From the NCBI RefSeq assembly GCF_001659705.1, contig NZ_CP015971.1, forward strand, positions 558,001-622,000: 64,000 bases of DNA, written 5' to 3'. Positions 44,581-53,285 of the stretch are shown here, one piece after another. Under the pieces are notes generated by a model. That model saw only the letters and a program-made list of their open reading frames with translations. It was not told the DNA's origin and made no database searches. This DNA comes from Arachidicoccus sp. BS20 (GTDB taxonomy: Bacteria; Bacteroidota; Bacteroidia; Chitinophagales; Chitinophagaceae). The translations under genes and the position numbers were made by a program. The first letter of the stretch is position 1. Each line of letters begins with the position of its first letter.

Positions 44581-44618
44581 GTTTCTTCACGCACAAGAAT
44601 TTCTGTACGTGAAGAAAC
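44581..44618. repeat. Perfect 11-bp hairpin in the GH95-GH27 gap
   Basis: GTTTCTTCACG (44581-44591) pairs with CGTGAAGAAAC (44608-44618) without mismatch, and the 16-base loop can form several further pairs. No T-run follows on the minus strand, so it is unlikely to be a terminator; it may protect mRNA ends. Confidence 0.7.
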
Positions 44619-44641
44619 ATACCGAGGCGAAAATTTATAAC

Positions 44642-46975
44642 TTACATCACGGACGATTTCACAGTTTTCAGAACGCCATTCACTTTTACTTTTACTGAAC
44701 TTGGCTTTTTTGAATAAATATGATAAGAGATGATTTGCCCGTCTTTCCATCTAAAATCCACGACATAATTACCACGCGCTTTCAAGCCTTTCACTTCGCC
44801 CTGCGCTCTCCATTCATCGGGAACGGCTGGCAACAAATTAATATAGCCCGCATGGCTTTGCAACAGCATTTCCGCAATGCCTGCGCATCCGCCAAAATTG
44901 GCATCTATCTGAAACGGTGGACCTGCGGAAAATAAATTCGGATAAATACCGCCGCCGGCGCCGTAATTAATCCCTGTCGATACAACCGGACGCATCAGGT
45001 TGATAAACAATTTATACGCACGATTACCATCGTACAACCTTGACCACATCAGCATTTTGTAAGCAATAGACCAACTCGGTCCGTCATCGCCGCGAACATC
45101 CAAACTCTTCTTTGCAGCTTCCGCTAAGTCGGGCGTGCTGTCGGGCGTAATTTCATTTGCAGGATACACGCCGTATAAATGCGATACATGGCGATGATGC
45201 ACTTCCGATTCTTTGTAATTTTCCAACCATTCCATAATTCTGCCGTCAGGCGAAATTCTCCCCGCAGGCGGAATTTGCGTGAGTTGATACTCAAGCGTAT
45301 CCCTCAAATCTTTATCAATGTTGAACACTTTCGTAGCCGTAATTACATTCTCATACAACTCACGGATAATTTGATTGTCAATCGTCGGTCCCATGCAAAT
45401 ACTCACATTGTTTCCGTCTGGCATTACAAAGCTGTTTTCAGGCGAAGAGGATGGCGAAGTAACTAACCATTTAGTTTTTGGGTCACGCACCAGCATGCTT
45501 TTATAAAACAAAGCGGAACCTTTAAGTATAGGATAAATTTCTCTTAAGTATGCTGTATCATTCGTAAAAGCATAATGCTGCCAAAGATTGTCGCAGAGCC
45601 AGCCCGAACCACATTTGGTAACGCCCCACGAAGCGCTTTCGCCCGGCTCGGTAAAATGCCACGGGTTTGTAATCACGTGCGCCACCCAGCCTTCTGCATT
45701 ATAATATGCTTTCGCGGTTTTTTCGCCGTTGGGAACCATTTCTTTAACCAGTTCTGTCAAAGGTAAATCGAGTTCCGACAGATTAGAAACATCCGTTCCC
45801 CAATGGTTCATTTGCACATTCACGTCCAAATGATAATCGCCGTTCCAGGGTGTATGAATTTGGTTTGCCCATAAGCCTTGCAAATTCGGCGGCAGCAAGC
45901 CGACCCTTGTGCTGCTGATAGACAAGTATCTTCCGAACTGATAAAACAAAACAGCCAAGCCGTTATCTGCTTGCGGATTTTTCTGAAATGCCTGTAAACG
46001 CTCATTCGTAGGCAAATCGTCTTTACTATTGCCAAGGTTTACATACACCCTTTTATATAATTTTTGGAACGCAATAATATGTTGTTGCTTTTCTTTTTTA
46101 TAAGACTGACGGACTGCATTTGCCAACAAATCATCTACATCTTTCCGGTACGAAGGATTTTTATAATCTGTTTTTTCAGAGATATAAATAATGAGTTCGC
46201 TTGCATTCTTTACAACCAGATTATTGCCTTCAATGTGTTGCGAACCACCATTTGTAACCGCTTTTACTTTAGCCAGGTATTTCATGCCCTTACCATCTGT
46301 TCCGTTGTCCAACTGACCCTGCATTTGCAACACATTATCACTTGCAGAAACTGTTGCTCTTTCGGGGCGGCTGATTCCGATTGAGCAGTTAATTTGATGC
46401 GGCTTGTCGGCTGTAATTCTGATGATATCTACATCAGAGCCGAAGGCTGTAAAATATTCTTTCTTGTAATGTACGCCGTTTACTTCGTAAATACTTGTTG
46501 CAATGGCGCTATCCAAAGACAATCTTCGCAGATAGTTTTTATACTCAACTTTTCCTTCGTTCGTTCCGTTATAGGAAAATTTCAAATCGAGATTTCCCAG
46601 CATTTGAAAACATCCCCATTGCCTGCCGCCCGAACCCGGACCGAGACAAATGAAATGTTCATTAACCAGTTTTTGCGCTTCTTCATTTTTACCTTCAAAC
46701 AATAATTCACGGATTTTCGGCAAGTAATTATGTGCATCATAATTATTCGCATCTTGTTCCGAACCTGACCAAAGCGTAATATCGTTCAGCACAATATTTT
46801 CTTTTTCAACGCCGCCATCGGGTGTCATACCTAAACGTCCGTTGCCTAATGGCAGCGTGGCTTCCCACTGTTTTGCAGGTTGCGTGTACCAAAGTTGCAA
46901 AGGCTTGGTTTGAGCAAAACCAATTTGGGTAAAACCCAACATTGAAAACAATAATAAATTCTTTTTCATCTTCAT
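44642..46975 (-). CDS. Glycoside hydrolase family 95 (alpha-L-fucosidase or alpha-L-galactosidase)
   Basis: A 777-residue secreted enzyme. The N-terminal domain has LWYTQPAKQWEATLPLGNGRLG near 28-49 and NDITLWSGS near 64-72; the catalytic (alpha/alpha)6 barrel from about 330 shows NLQGLWANQIHTPWNGDYH and VNVQMNHWGTDVSNLSELDLP, with WVAHVITNPWHFTEPG later. EGPSWSIAYKM-like DDGPSWSIAYKMLMWSRL lies near 640. GH95 enzymes remove alpha-1,2-L-fucose by inversion; some act on alpha-L-galactose. With L-fuconate dehydratase and an SDR in the same operon, fucose release is the favoured reading. Confidence 0.94.
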   Translation of the reverse strand: MKMKKNLLLFSMLGFTQIGFAQTKPLQLWYTQPAKQWEATLPLGNGRLGMTPDGGVEKENIVLNDITLWSGSEQDANNYDAHNYLPKIRELLFEGKNEEAQKLVNEHFICLGPGSGGRQWGCFQMLGNLDLKFSYNGTNEGKVEYKNYLRRLSLDSAIATSIYEVNGVHYKKEYFTAFGSDVDIIRITADKPHQINCSIGISRPERATVSASDNVLQMQGQLDNGTDGKGMKYLAKVKAVTNGGSQHIEGNNLVVKNASELIIYISEKTDYKNPSYRKDVDDLLANAVRQSYKKEKQQHIIAFQKLYKRVYVNLGNSKDDLPTNERLQAFQKNPQADNGLAVLFYQFGRYLSISSTRVGLLPPNLQGLWANQIHTPWNGDYHLDVNVQMNHWGTDVSNLSELDLPLTELVKEMVPNGEKTAKAYYNAEGWVAHVITNPWHFTEPGESASWGVTKCGSGWLCDNLWQHYAFTNDTAYLREIYPILKGSALFYKSMLVRDPKTKWLVTSPSSSPENSFVMPDGNNVSICMGPTIDNQIIRELYENVITATKVFNIDKDLRDTLEYQLTQIPPAGRISPDGRIMEWLENYKESEVHHRHVSHLYGVYPANEITPDSTPDLAEAAKKSLDVRGDDGPSWSIAYKMLMWSRLYDGNRAYKLFINLMRPVVSTGINYGAGGGIYPNLFSAGPPFQIDANFGGCAGIAEMLLQSHAGYINLLPAVPDEWRAQGEVKGLKARGNYVVDFRWKDGQIISYHIYSKKPSSVKVKVNGVLKTVKSSVM

Positions 46976-46998
46976 AAAATAATCTTGGCTTTATAATT

Positions 46999-47769
46999 TT
47001 AATGAGTAAACCTGTAACCCAATTCTGCGCCGCCACTCACAGGCAAAACAGTTCCCGTAATAAATCTTGCTTTGTCCGAAAGCAGGAAAACACAAGCATC
47101 CGCAATAACATCGCCTTCGGGACAATAACCCAACGGATGAATTTTGTCCAAGTATTTTTCTATCTCGCTTGCGTTGCTTTGTTCTTTTGCCCAACTGCGC
47201 AACATCGGCGTCCACACACCTGCGGGTGCAACAGCATTCACGCGAATTTTATATTGCGCATAATCCAACGCCATTGACTTCGTAAGCGCATTTACCGCAC
47301 CTTTTGTGGCAGAGTACACCGCGTGATTTTCCTGACCGATTTCGCCAACTAAACTGCTTGTATTCAAGATGCAGCCTTTCGATTTTTTCAAAGCATCTAA
47401 TCCGTATTTCGTTGTATAAAATATTCCTTTCAGATTCACATCGAACAATCGTTGCCATTCATCATTACTTGTTTCGTGCAAAGGCTTTGAAGGATGCGCA
47501 ATTCCTGCATTGTTGTGAATAACATCCAATTTTCCGAATACGCTCAAAGCCTGTGTTATTGCATGTTTCACTTCATCTTCATTCGATATATCGCACAATA
47601 TTGCGAGGTGTTCTCTGCCCAATACTTCAATTGCATTATCAAGCGAAATTTTATCATTGGAAACGATGATTACTTTGGCTCCGGCTGCTGCATATTTTTT
47701 TGCGCACTCAAAACCAATGCCCATTGAGCCGCCTGTTAAAAAAATAATTTTATCTTCTAATAATTGCAT
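46999..47769 (-). CDS. SDR dehydrogenase, probably in L-fucose oxidation
   Basis: The ATG at 47769 gives 256 residues (an upstream start would overlap the symporter gene). The NAD(P) loop is GGSMGIG at 13-19, NNAG at 86-89, catalytic Ser139, Tyr152 and Lys156 (YSATKGA). An NAVAPAGVWTPML segment follows the active site, as in sugar-acting members. In the oxidative L-fucose route two steps use SDRs: L-fucose to its lactone, and 2-keto-3-deoxy-L-fuconate to the diketo acid. Which one this does cannot be told. Its place between the symporter and GH95 supports the link. Confidence 0.85.
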   Translation of the reverse strand: MQLLEDKIIFLTGGSMGIGFECAKKYAAAGAKVIIVSNDKISLDNAIEVLGREHLAILCDISNEDEVKHAITQALSVFGKLDVIHNNAGIAHPSKPLHETSNDEWQRLFDVNLKGIFYTTKYGLDALKKSKGCILNTSSLVGEIGQENHAVYSATKGAVNALTKSMALDYAQYKIRVNAVAPAGVWTPMLRSWAKEQSNASEIEKYLDKIHPLGYCPEGDVIADACVFLLSDKARFITGTVLPVSGGAELGYRFTH

Positions 47770-47780
47770 AAAAAATCTTC

Positions 47781-49433
47781 TTACCTGAATTTCCAAAATA
47801 AAAAAATCATTACCAGCAAAAGCAACGCCGATAATGTTTTATAGTTTCCGATTCCGCTCCATCCCTTACTTCGCAAAGGCTCTAATGGATTTTTCCAATA
47901 CAACGTTCCACTTTCTTTTGTATGAACGACAGGATATACATAAGAAAAAATGATTTGCATTACAACGCAAATGCAAAACAAATAAAACGCTATCATCATA
48001 AAAGGAATGTGTGCGACAGCCGTGTTTGAATAAATTTTATTAATTGCAAAGACAACGGCGCCCAACGCAGAACCCAGCCACAGCGTGAGTTTCGCAGATT
48101 GTGCCGATGCGCCTTTCCAAAAAATTCCTAATAAAAACACACAGGTAATCGGCGGCGCAATGTGTGCGATAATGTCGTTCAGCCCATTGAAAATACTTTC
48201 GTATTTATTCAGCAAAGGCAATAACAGCAATGATATGCAAAGAGAAATACCCGCAGATATTTTTCCTACGCGAACTAATTTTTTATCACTCGACTCTGGT
48301 TTGTAACGCTTGTAAATATCGTAGCTCAGCATTGTTGAAATTGAATTCAACGCACCAGAAATTTGGCTCATGAGTCCCGATAATAAAGCGGCAATCAAAA
48401 TCCCGATTAAGCCGCTCGGCAAGAGTTGCGTAATCATCAATGTATAAATGCCTTTGCTTTGTACCATTATTTTTCCTGCCGCATCAGTTGTTTGCAAAGA
48501 GCTTATGTTTAACAATCCTGATTGAGCCAATGTATAAGCCAACAAGCCCGGCAACACAAAAATAAACACAGGCAATATTTTGATAAATCCGCAAAACAAA
48601 GGACCCACCCGCGCATTGTTTTCATCTTTAGCGCCAAGCACTCGTTGTACAATAGTTTGGTCGGCGCACCAATACCAGATTCCCAAAACAGGATAGCCGA
48701 GAAACACCGCGTACCAAGGCATTCCGTCTTTATCTCCGTGCGGTCGCAGCATGGATAGTTTATTCATATTGCCTGTGTGATGCAACACATTTACCATCGG
48801 TTGCCATCCGCCCATTTTTTGAAATGCAGCAATGGTAATAACAATCGCTCCGGTAATCAGCACAACGGTTTGTACAGACTCGGTAACAACAACAGCTTTC
48901 AATCCGCCGATGATTGTGTAAACAGCAGTAATCAATGTGATGACAATCACGCTTGTGTACATATTAATACCGAACAATGTTTTTAAAACAATGCCGCCCG
49001 CCAACATAGAAAATGCGATATGAATAACAATTGCGGATATAATAGATATAATTACGAGCCAATCCCTGCATTCTCTGTTATATCTTTTTTCCAGAAAATC
49101 GGGCAGCGTTGCAACACCGGATTTTATATAGAACGGTGCGAAAAACAAAGCCAGTAAAATGAGCGTGAACGCCGCCATCCACTCAAAATTCCCGTTGAGC
49201 AAACCTGTATCAAACCCACTCTGCGCAAGGCTTACAAGATGAACGGTGGAAATATTTGTTGCAAATAATGCCAAACCGATTGAACCCCATTTCAAACTTT
49301 TTCCTGCTAAAAAATATTCGTTTGCGGCATTCCCTTTATTCTTTTTACGATGACTAATACCAGCCCACAATCCCAAAGCAAGAATGCCAAGGATATATGC
49401 AACACTGATAATAATGTCGATAGTTTTTATCAT
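47781..49433 (-). CDS. Sodium:solute symporter (SSS family), likely sugar importer
   Basis: A 550-residue inner-membrane protein with about 14 membrane segments. Family marks are AANEYFLAGKSLKWGSIGLALFATNIS split near 35-60, with the GxxxxWW-like and AGLMSQISGALNSISTMLSYDIYK region (near 355-378), which carries the sodium-binding residues. YTIIGGLKAVVVTESVQT near 170-187 is also conserved. SSS members of the SGLT branch import sugars with Na+. Placed between the dehydratase and the dehydrogenase, it probably brings fucose or a similar deoxysugar into the cytoplasm. Confidence 0.9.
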   Translation of the reverse strand: MIKTIDIIISVAYILGILALGLWAGISHRKKNKGNAANEYFLAGKSLKWGSIGLALFATNISTVHLVSLAQSGFDTGLLNGNFEWMAAFTLILLALFFAPFYIKSGVATLPDFLEKRYNRECRDWLVIISIISAIVIHIAFSMLAGGIVLKTLFGINMYTSVIVITLITAVYTIIGGLKAVVVTESVQTVVLITGAIVITIAAFQKMGGWQPMVNVLHHTGNMNKLSMLRPHGDKDGMPWYAVFLGYPVLGIWYWCADQTIVQRVLGAKDENNARVGPLFCGFIKILPVFIFVLPGLLAYTLAQSGLLNISSLQTTDAAGKIMVQSKGIYTLMITQLLPSGLIGILIAALLSGLMSQISGALNSISTMLSYDIYKRYKPESSDKKLVRVGKISAGISLCISLLLLPLLNKYESIFNGLNDIIAHIAPPITCVFLLGIFWKGASAQSAKLTLWLGSALGAVVFAINKIYSNTAVAHIPFMMIAFYLFCICVVMQIIFSYVYPVVHTKESGTLYWKNPLEPLRSKGWSGIGNYKTLSALLLLVMIFLFWKFR

Positions 49434-49456
49434 AAAAAGATAACGAGATTAGCTGA

Positions 49457-50683
49457 TTATATTCCCTTCAAATCACAACTGCTTCCAACGTTTTGCGGCG
49501 TTTGATACAACCCGTTCTTTATCTGAACGGGATGAACAAAGTGCTGTTGCAAATGCGGAATATGCTCCAGAAACAATGCTTCATGTCCCAATGAAATATG
49601 ATTGAACAAAACCAAATGCTGATGCAATTGTCCCATGTCTCCCACGTGCGGAACAACAGGAACATTATATTTTCTGCATAATAAACTCACGCTTATAAAC
49701 TCGCTCACACCGCCAACTCGCAGAGCATCTACCTGAATGAAACCTGCGCATTTTGTTTGCAGATAATTCTTAAAAATAATTCTGTTCGGCACATGCTCGC
49801 CAAGCGCCAGTTTTACAGGATTGATTTCTTCCGATAAAACTTTGTGCGCCAATACATCGTCGGGATGCGTAGGCTCTTCAATCCAATATGGATTGATAGC
49901 AGCAAGTTCTTTACAAATTTTTATTGCGCGCGGCAAAGTCCATTGCTGATTGGCATCGAGCATTACTTTGGCTCTATCGCCCGCAGCTTCCCGTACAATA
50001 TTCGCACGACGAATATCATCCTGTTCATTATGTGAACCAACTTTCAGTTTCATCGCCAAAAAGCCTTCTGCAACTGATTTGCGTACATTTTCTTTTACCT
50101 GTTCATCTGAATAATTGAACCAACCTATTGATGTATCGTAACCCGGATAACCTTTGTCTAAAATTTTTGTGCGTTCATTTTTTCCGCTCAAATTTTCTTG
50201 CAATAAAGACAATGCTTGTTCTTTCGTCAGTTCTTCTTCGAGATACGATAAATCAACAACATTGATAATTTCTTCGGGTGATAAATCAATCAACAATTTC
50301 CAAAGCGGCACGCCTTTTTTCTTCGCCCACAAATCAAAACACGCATTGGTTACAGATGCCAAAGCCAAATGCACCACGCCTTTGTGCGGACCAAGCCAGC
50401 GAAATTGTTGTTCATTGGAAAGCTCATTGAATGTTTTACCGAAACCGGACATTAACTCTTCAATGTCTTTCCCGATTAATTTTTCGGCATAAAACTTTGC
50501 CGCCTCGCAAACCAAGTTATTTCCTTCTCCGAGCGTAAATGCGAGACCCGTTCCAACAATGCCACTGTCGTCAATTAACTGCGTTACGGCATAAGAATAA
50601 ACCGGGTCTCGATGAATGGCATCGCTTCCTGCGCCTTTGCCTAAAGGATAGCGAATGTCTCTAACTGAAATATTTTTTATCAT
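49457..50683 (-). CDS. L-fuconate dehydratase (enolase superfamily)
   Basis: A 408-residue enolase-superfamily enzyme. The catalytic Lys pair is KLK (Lys212, Lys214); metal ligands are Asp243 (MLDANQQW), Glu269 or 270 (WIEEPTHPDD) and Glu296 (LGEHVP); the general acid His346 is in PHVGDMGQLHQH. The N-terminal DIRYPLGKGAGSDAIHRDPVYSYA lid is characteristic of fuconate dehydratases. It turns L-fuconate into 2-keto-3-deoxy-L-fuconate in the cytoplasm. Later pathway genes (lactonase, diketo-acid hydrolase) are not in the window. Confidence 0.92.
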   Translation of the reverse strand: MIKNISVRDIRYPLGKGAGSDAIHRDPVYSYAVTQLIDDSGIVGTGLAFTLGEGNNLVCEAAKFYAEKLIGKDIEELMSGFGKTFNELSNEQQFRWLGPHKGVVHLALASVTNACFDLWAKKKGVPLWKLLIDLSPEEIINVVDLSYLEEELTKEQALSLLQENLSGKNERTKILDKGYPGYDTSIGWFNYSDEQVKENVRKSVAEGFLAMKLKVGSHNEQDDIRRANIVREAAGDRAKVMLDANQQWTLPRAIKICKELAAINPYWIEEPTHPDDVLAHKVLSEEINPVKLALGEHVPNRIIFKNYLQTKCAGFIQVDALRVGGVSEFISVSLLCRKYNVPVVPHVGDMGQLHQHLVLFNHISLGHEALFLEHIPHLQQHFVHPVQIKNGLYQTPQNVGSSCDLKGI

Positions 50684-50697
50684 TCAATTCTTTTCTC

Positions 50698-51930
50698 TTA
50701 TTCTTTATACCAGAACGTAACCTGGCTAAGATTTGTACCGGAACCGCCGTCTGAAGTTTTAAGCACTCTTATCATGATATAACGAACAGGTGGCGGATTA
50801 TCTATGAAATTGGCAGTAACTGCCGCCTGTCCGTCATCTCCACGCACAACTTCCGTTAATAAAGTCCAGCCTTTGCTTAATACATCGGTTTTCCAATTCG
50901 CATCATTGCCTGCTAATTGTGAAACGGCGTTTGTTGTATCTGCAATTCCCCATACTTCAAAATCGATTGGATTGCTACAACAGTTTCTTCCAATTTCCTG
51001 AATGCGTGAAATATTGTTATAAGTCGCTCCTAAATCAATACTGAAATGGTTTGCCAAAGGTACCTGTCCGTCAGAACAAAAAGCGCCATGAACATCTCCG
51101 GTATAACCTTTAATGTCTGAAGATCCGTCCCAGATAGATTCGATATGCGTTCCGTAGCTGTTATCATGAATATCATACGGAAGATTTAATGCAGAGAACA
51201 AACTCTTGCTGCATTCAACATATTTGAAAATAGTAGGAACGGTATCTGGAAGCAATGTTGTAAAAGTATCGATAGCTCCTCTCTTAGGAGTATAAGAAGA
51301 CTGATAAGTAACAGGCGTTCCAAATTTATAGTTGGTAAGCAAAACACCACCGTTATCCGCAGAAAGATTTTCTTTCACTGTTGCTCCTGAAGTATTGGTA
51401 TAAGTAACCACCGTATTAATATTAACTGTATCGGGAGTCAAAAAATTCAACAGTACATCGGACTGGTTACTTTGCACGATGTAAGGCGTGTCTATGTTGA
51501 TTGGTCTGTTTTGCAAACTATTTTGATATATGCTGCCGTAAGCTCGCGCATTATCCACTTCCGTGACTATAGATTTATTTCCTTTATCATCATAAGAATT
51601 AATGAAAAACGTGTAGCTATACTCTTGCAAATTACTAATCAGACATTCAATAGTATCTTTCGGTTCGTGTGTTGTAGCCTGCACTATTGTTGAATCTGCG
51701 TAGTTATTCCAATAAACTACATACTTAGTTACACTTGGGTCGGGGCTTGGATGCCATTGCAACATCAGCCTGTACTTGCCCGGCAATACAGATACATTTT
51801 GCGCAGAACCAGGATAGGTAATTTCTTTTCCGTCAAGAAACGATTCGTAATCCGTTGCTTTTCTTGAGCAGGCATACATAACAACAACCAGTAAAGATAT
51901 TGCCGTCAAGATTTTTATATTGTTTCTCAT
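50698..51930 (-). CDS. Surface lipoprotein with DUF4998 and discoidin-like domain
   Basis: A 410-residue lipoprotein (lipobox VVMYACSR, lipid Cys near residue 21). The first domain (about 30-135, PGKYRLMLQWHPSPDPSVTKYVVYWN) matches DUF4998/fibronectin-like. The C-terminal 150 residues have discoidin features: HFSIDLGATYNNISRIQEIGR, EVWGIADT, and a final VRYIMIRVLK strand. It lies after another such lipoprotein downstream of SusD, a slot often used by cell-surface glycan-binding proteins. Binding of the target glycan is inferred, not shown. Confidence 0.78.
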   Translation of the reverse strand: MRNNIKILTAISLLVVVMYACSRKATDYESFLDGKEITYPGSAQNVSVLPGKYRLMLQWHPSPDPSVTKYVVYWNNYADSTIVQATTHEPKDTIECLISNLQEYSYTFFINSYDDKGNKSIVTEVDNARAYGSIYQNSLQNRPINIDTPYIVQSNQSDVLLNFLTPDTVNINTVVTYTNTSGATVKENLSADNGGVLLTNYKFGTPVTYQSSYTPKRGAIDTFTTLLPDTVPTIFKYVECSKSLFSALNLPYDIHDNSYGTHIESIWDGSSDIKGYTGDVHGAFCSDGQVPLANHFSIDLGATYNNISRIQEIGRNCCSNPIDFEVWGIADTTNAVSQLAGNDANWKTDVLSKGWTLLTEVVRGDDGQAAVTANFIDNPPPVRYIMIRVLKTSDGGSGTNLSQVTFWYKE

Positions 51931-51969
51931 TTTAAAAATTTTATTAAGGATGCAATTATTTTATTAACA

Positions 51970-53256
51970 CTAATGGATATTAGTATTTCCGTAAAACGTT
52001 ATTTCATTCATGTTGAAATAATTATCTGTTCCGCCCATGATATGTAAACATTCAAATCTTATATATCTTACCGGAGGCAAATCAAACGATAAATCAAAAT
52101 TGAAACCGGCATTCCAAAGAGTTATATCTGCATTGGTCAATGGATTATCGGCAGGTCTTGGCGGTCCATCGAATACGCCCATATTAATCCAACCGCCGGG
52201 AGTCATTCCACCGACAGGCGGTAACTGTGTTGTGTCTGTGGGCATCAGTTCATCTTGCGGCGTATCTGCTCTTCCCCACATTATCCATTGCTGCGGAGCA
52301 CCGGAAGTCCATACAAATTCATTATTGCCACCCGTTCTGTAGTTTAAAACATAGCGGCTGAGTTTTGCCGTTTGCCCCATATCAAAAGTTGCCCACACGG
52401 GCCATAGAAATGGCTTAAGCGGATTTTTGGTAGTCAGAGGTTGTTCTGTAGCATAAGTACTGTTATCAGAAGCATCTCCATCGAACAGCTTGGGCAGGTT
52501 AAAATATCCATTTTGATAATTCGGTACATCTGTACCCAATACGTACTGCTGGAATTTGGATTTATCCATTAACTCTTCAAATATCGGCTTAATGGTTGTG
52601 AATACTGTATCCGACCTGTTGCCATATTGGTCTGTTACATAAAATGCAAACGGTTTCGGCAAAGTATCGTAACCGCGCAAACTGTAGTTTACCGAATCGG
52701 AATTTGAATAATTCTGGTCAATTATCTCATACCTGTTGGTAAGTGCATTCGGAAAAAGCGTAACGATTCCAATATTAGACTTTGTCTTGTTAACAGCCTT
52801 AATATTGACACCGCCAAAAGTAGGCTGCGTGAATAATGTAGCATACGTGAGCAAATACGGCGGCGTATCGGGATGCACTTTTACCACTACCGAATCCGAC
52901 TTCACATCCGCGCGGGACACTACGTGGAGAATAACATCATAATCCTGACTTTTGGCAAATCCGCTAACAATAATACTATCCGAATAATAAGACGATTTGG
53001 ACTGCCTGCTTGCCGTATCATTAATTTTATATGTTGCCTGAACATATAAAATATTGGACGATTCCGGCAAGTCATACGTAATGATTGCTTCGCCGTTCAG
53101 GTTAGTAATCTTTACATTGGTTACAGGACCGGGCTTTGTTTTATCGGTAGATACAACAGTATTGTATCCTTCCATTTTTTTGCAGGAATACTGTACTGCT
53201 ATCAACAACATGAAAGCAAGGGGATACAGTTTTCTTAAATAATTTTTCGATGCCAT
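51970..53256 (-). CDS. Surface lipoprotein with DUF4959, DUF5126 and DUF5000-type domains
   Basis: The ATG at 53256 gives 428 residues with a lipobox ending QYSCKK (lipid Cys near residue 21). GPVTNVKITNLNGEAIITYDLP near 40-62 is DUF4959; a DUF5126 part follows around residues 120-220, and a C-terminal discoidin-like domain near 270-425 (WATFDMGQTAKLSRYVLNYRT, then PVRYIRFECLHI). It sits 29 bases after SusD and 39 bases before the next lipoprotein. Such proteins fill the surface glycan-binding role in place of SusE/SusF; that is inference. Confidence 0.8.
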   Translation of the reverse strand: MASKNYLRKLYPLAFMLLIAVQYSCKKMEGYNTVVSTDKTKPGPVTNVKITNLNGEAIITYDLPESSNILYVQATYKINDTASRQSKSSYYSDSIIVSGFAKSQDYDVILHVVSRADVKSDSVVVKVHPDTPPYLLTYATLFTQPTFGGVNIKAVNKTKSNIGIVTLFPNALTNRYEIIDQNYSNSDSVNYSLRGYDTLPKPFAFYVTDQYGNRSDTVFTTIKPIFEELMDKSKFQQYVLGTDVPNYQNGYFNLPKLFDGDASDNSTYATEQPLTTKNPLKPFLWPVWATFDMGQTAKLSRYVLNYRTGGNNEFVWTSGAPQQWIMWGRADTPQDELMPTDTTQLPPVGGMTPGGWINMGVFDGPPRPADNPLTNADITLWNAGFNFDLSFDLPPVRYIRFECLHIMGGTDNYFNMNEITFYGNTNIH

Positions 53257-53285
53257 TATTTTCAATTTAAAAATGAATGTTTCTG

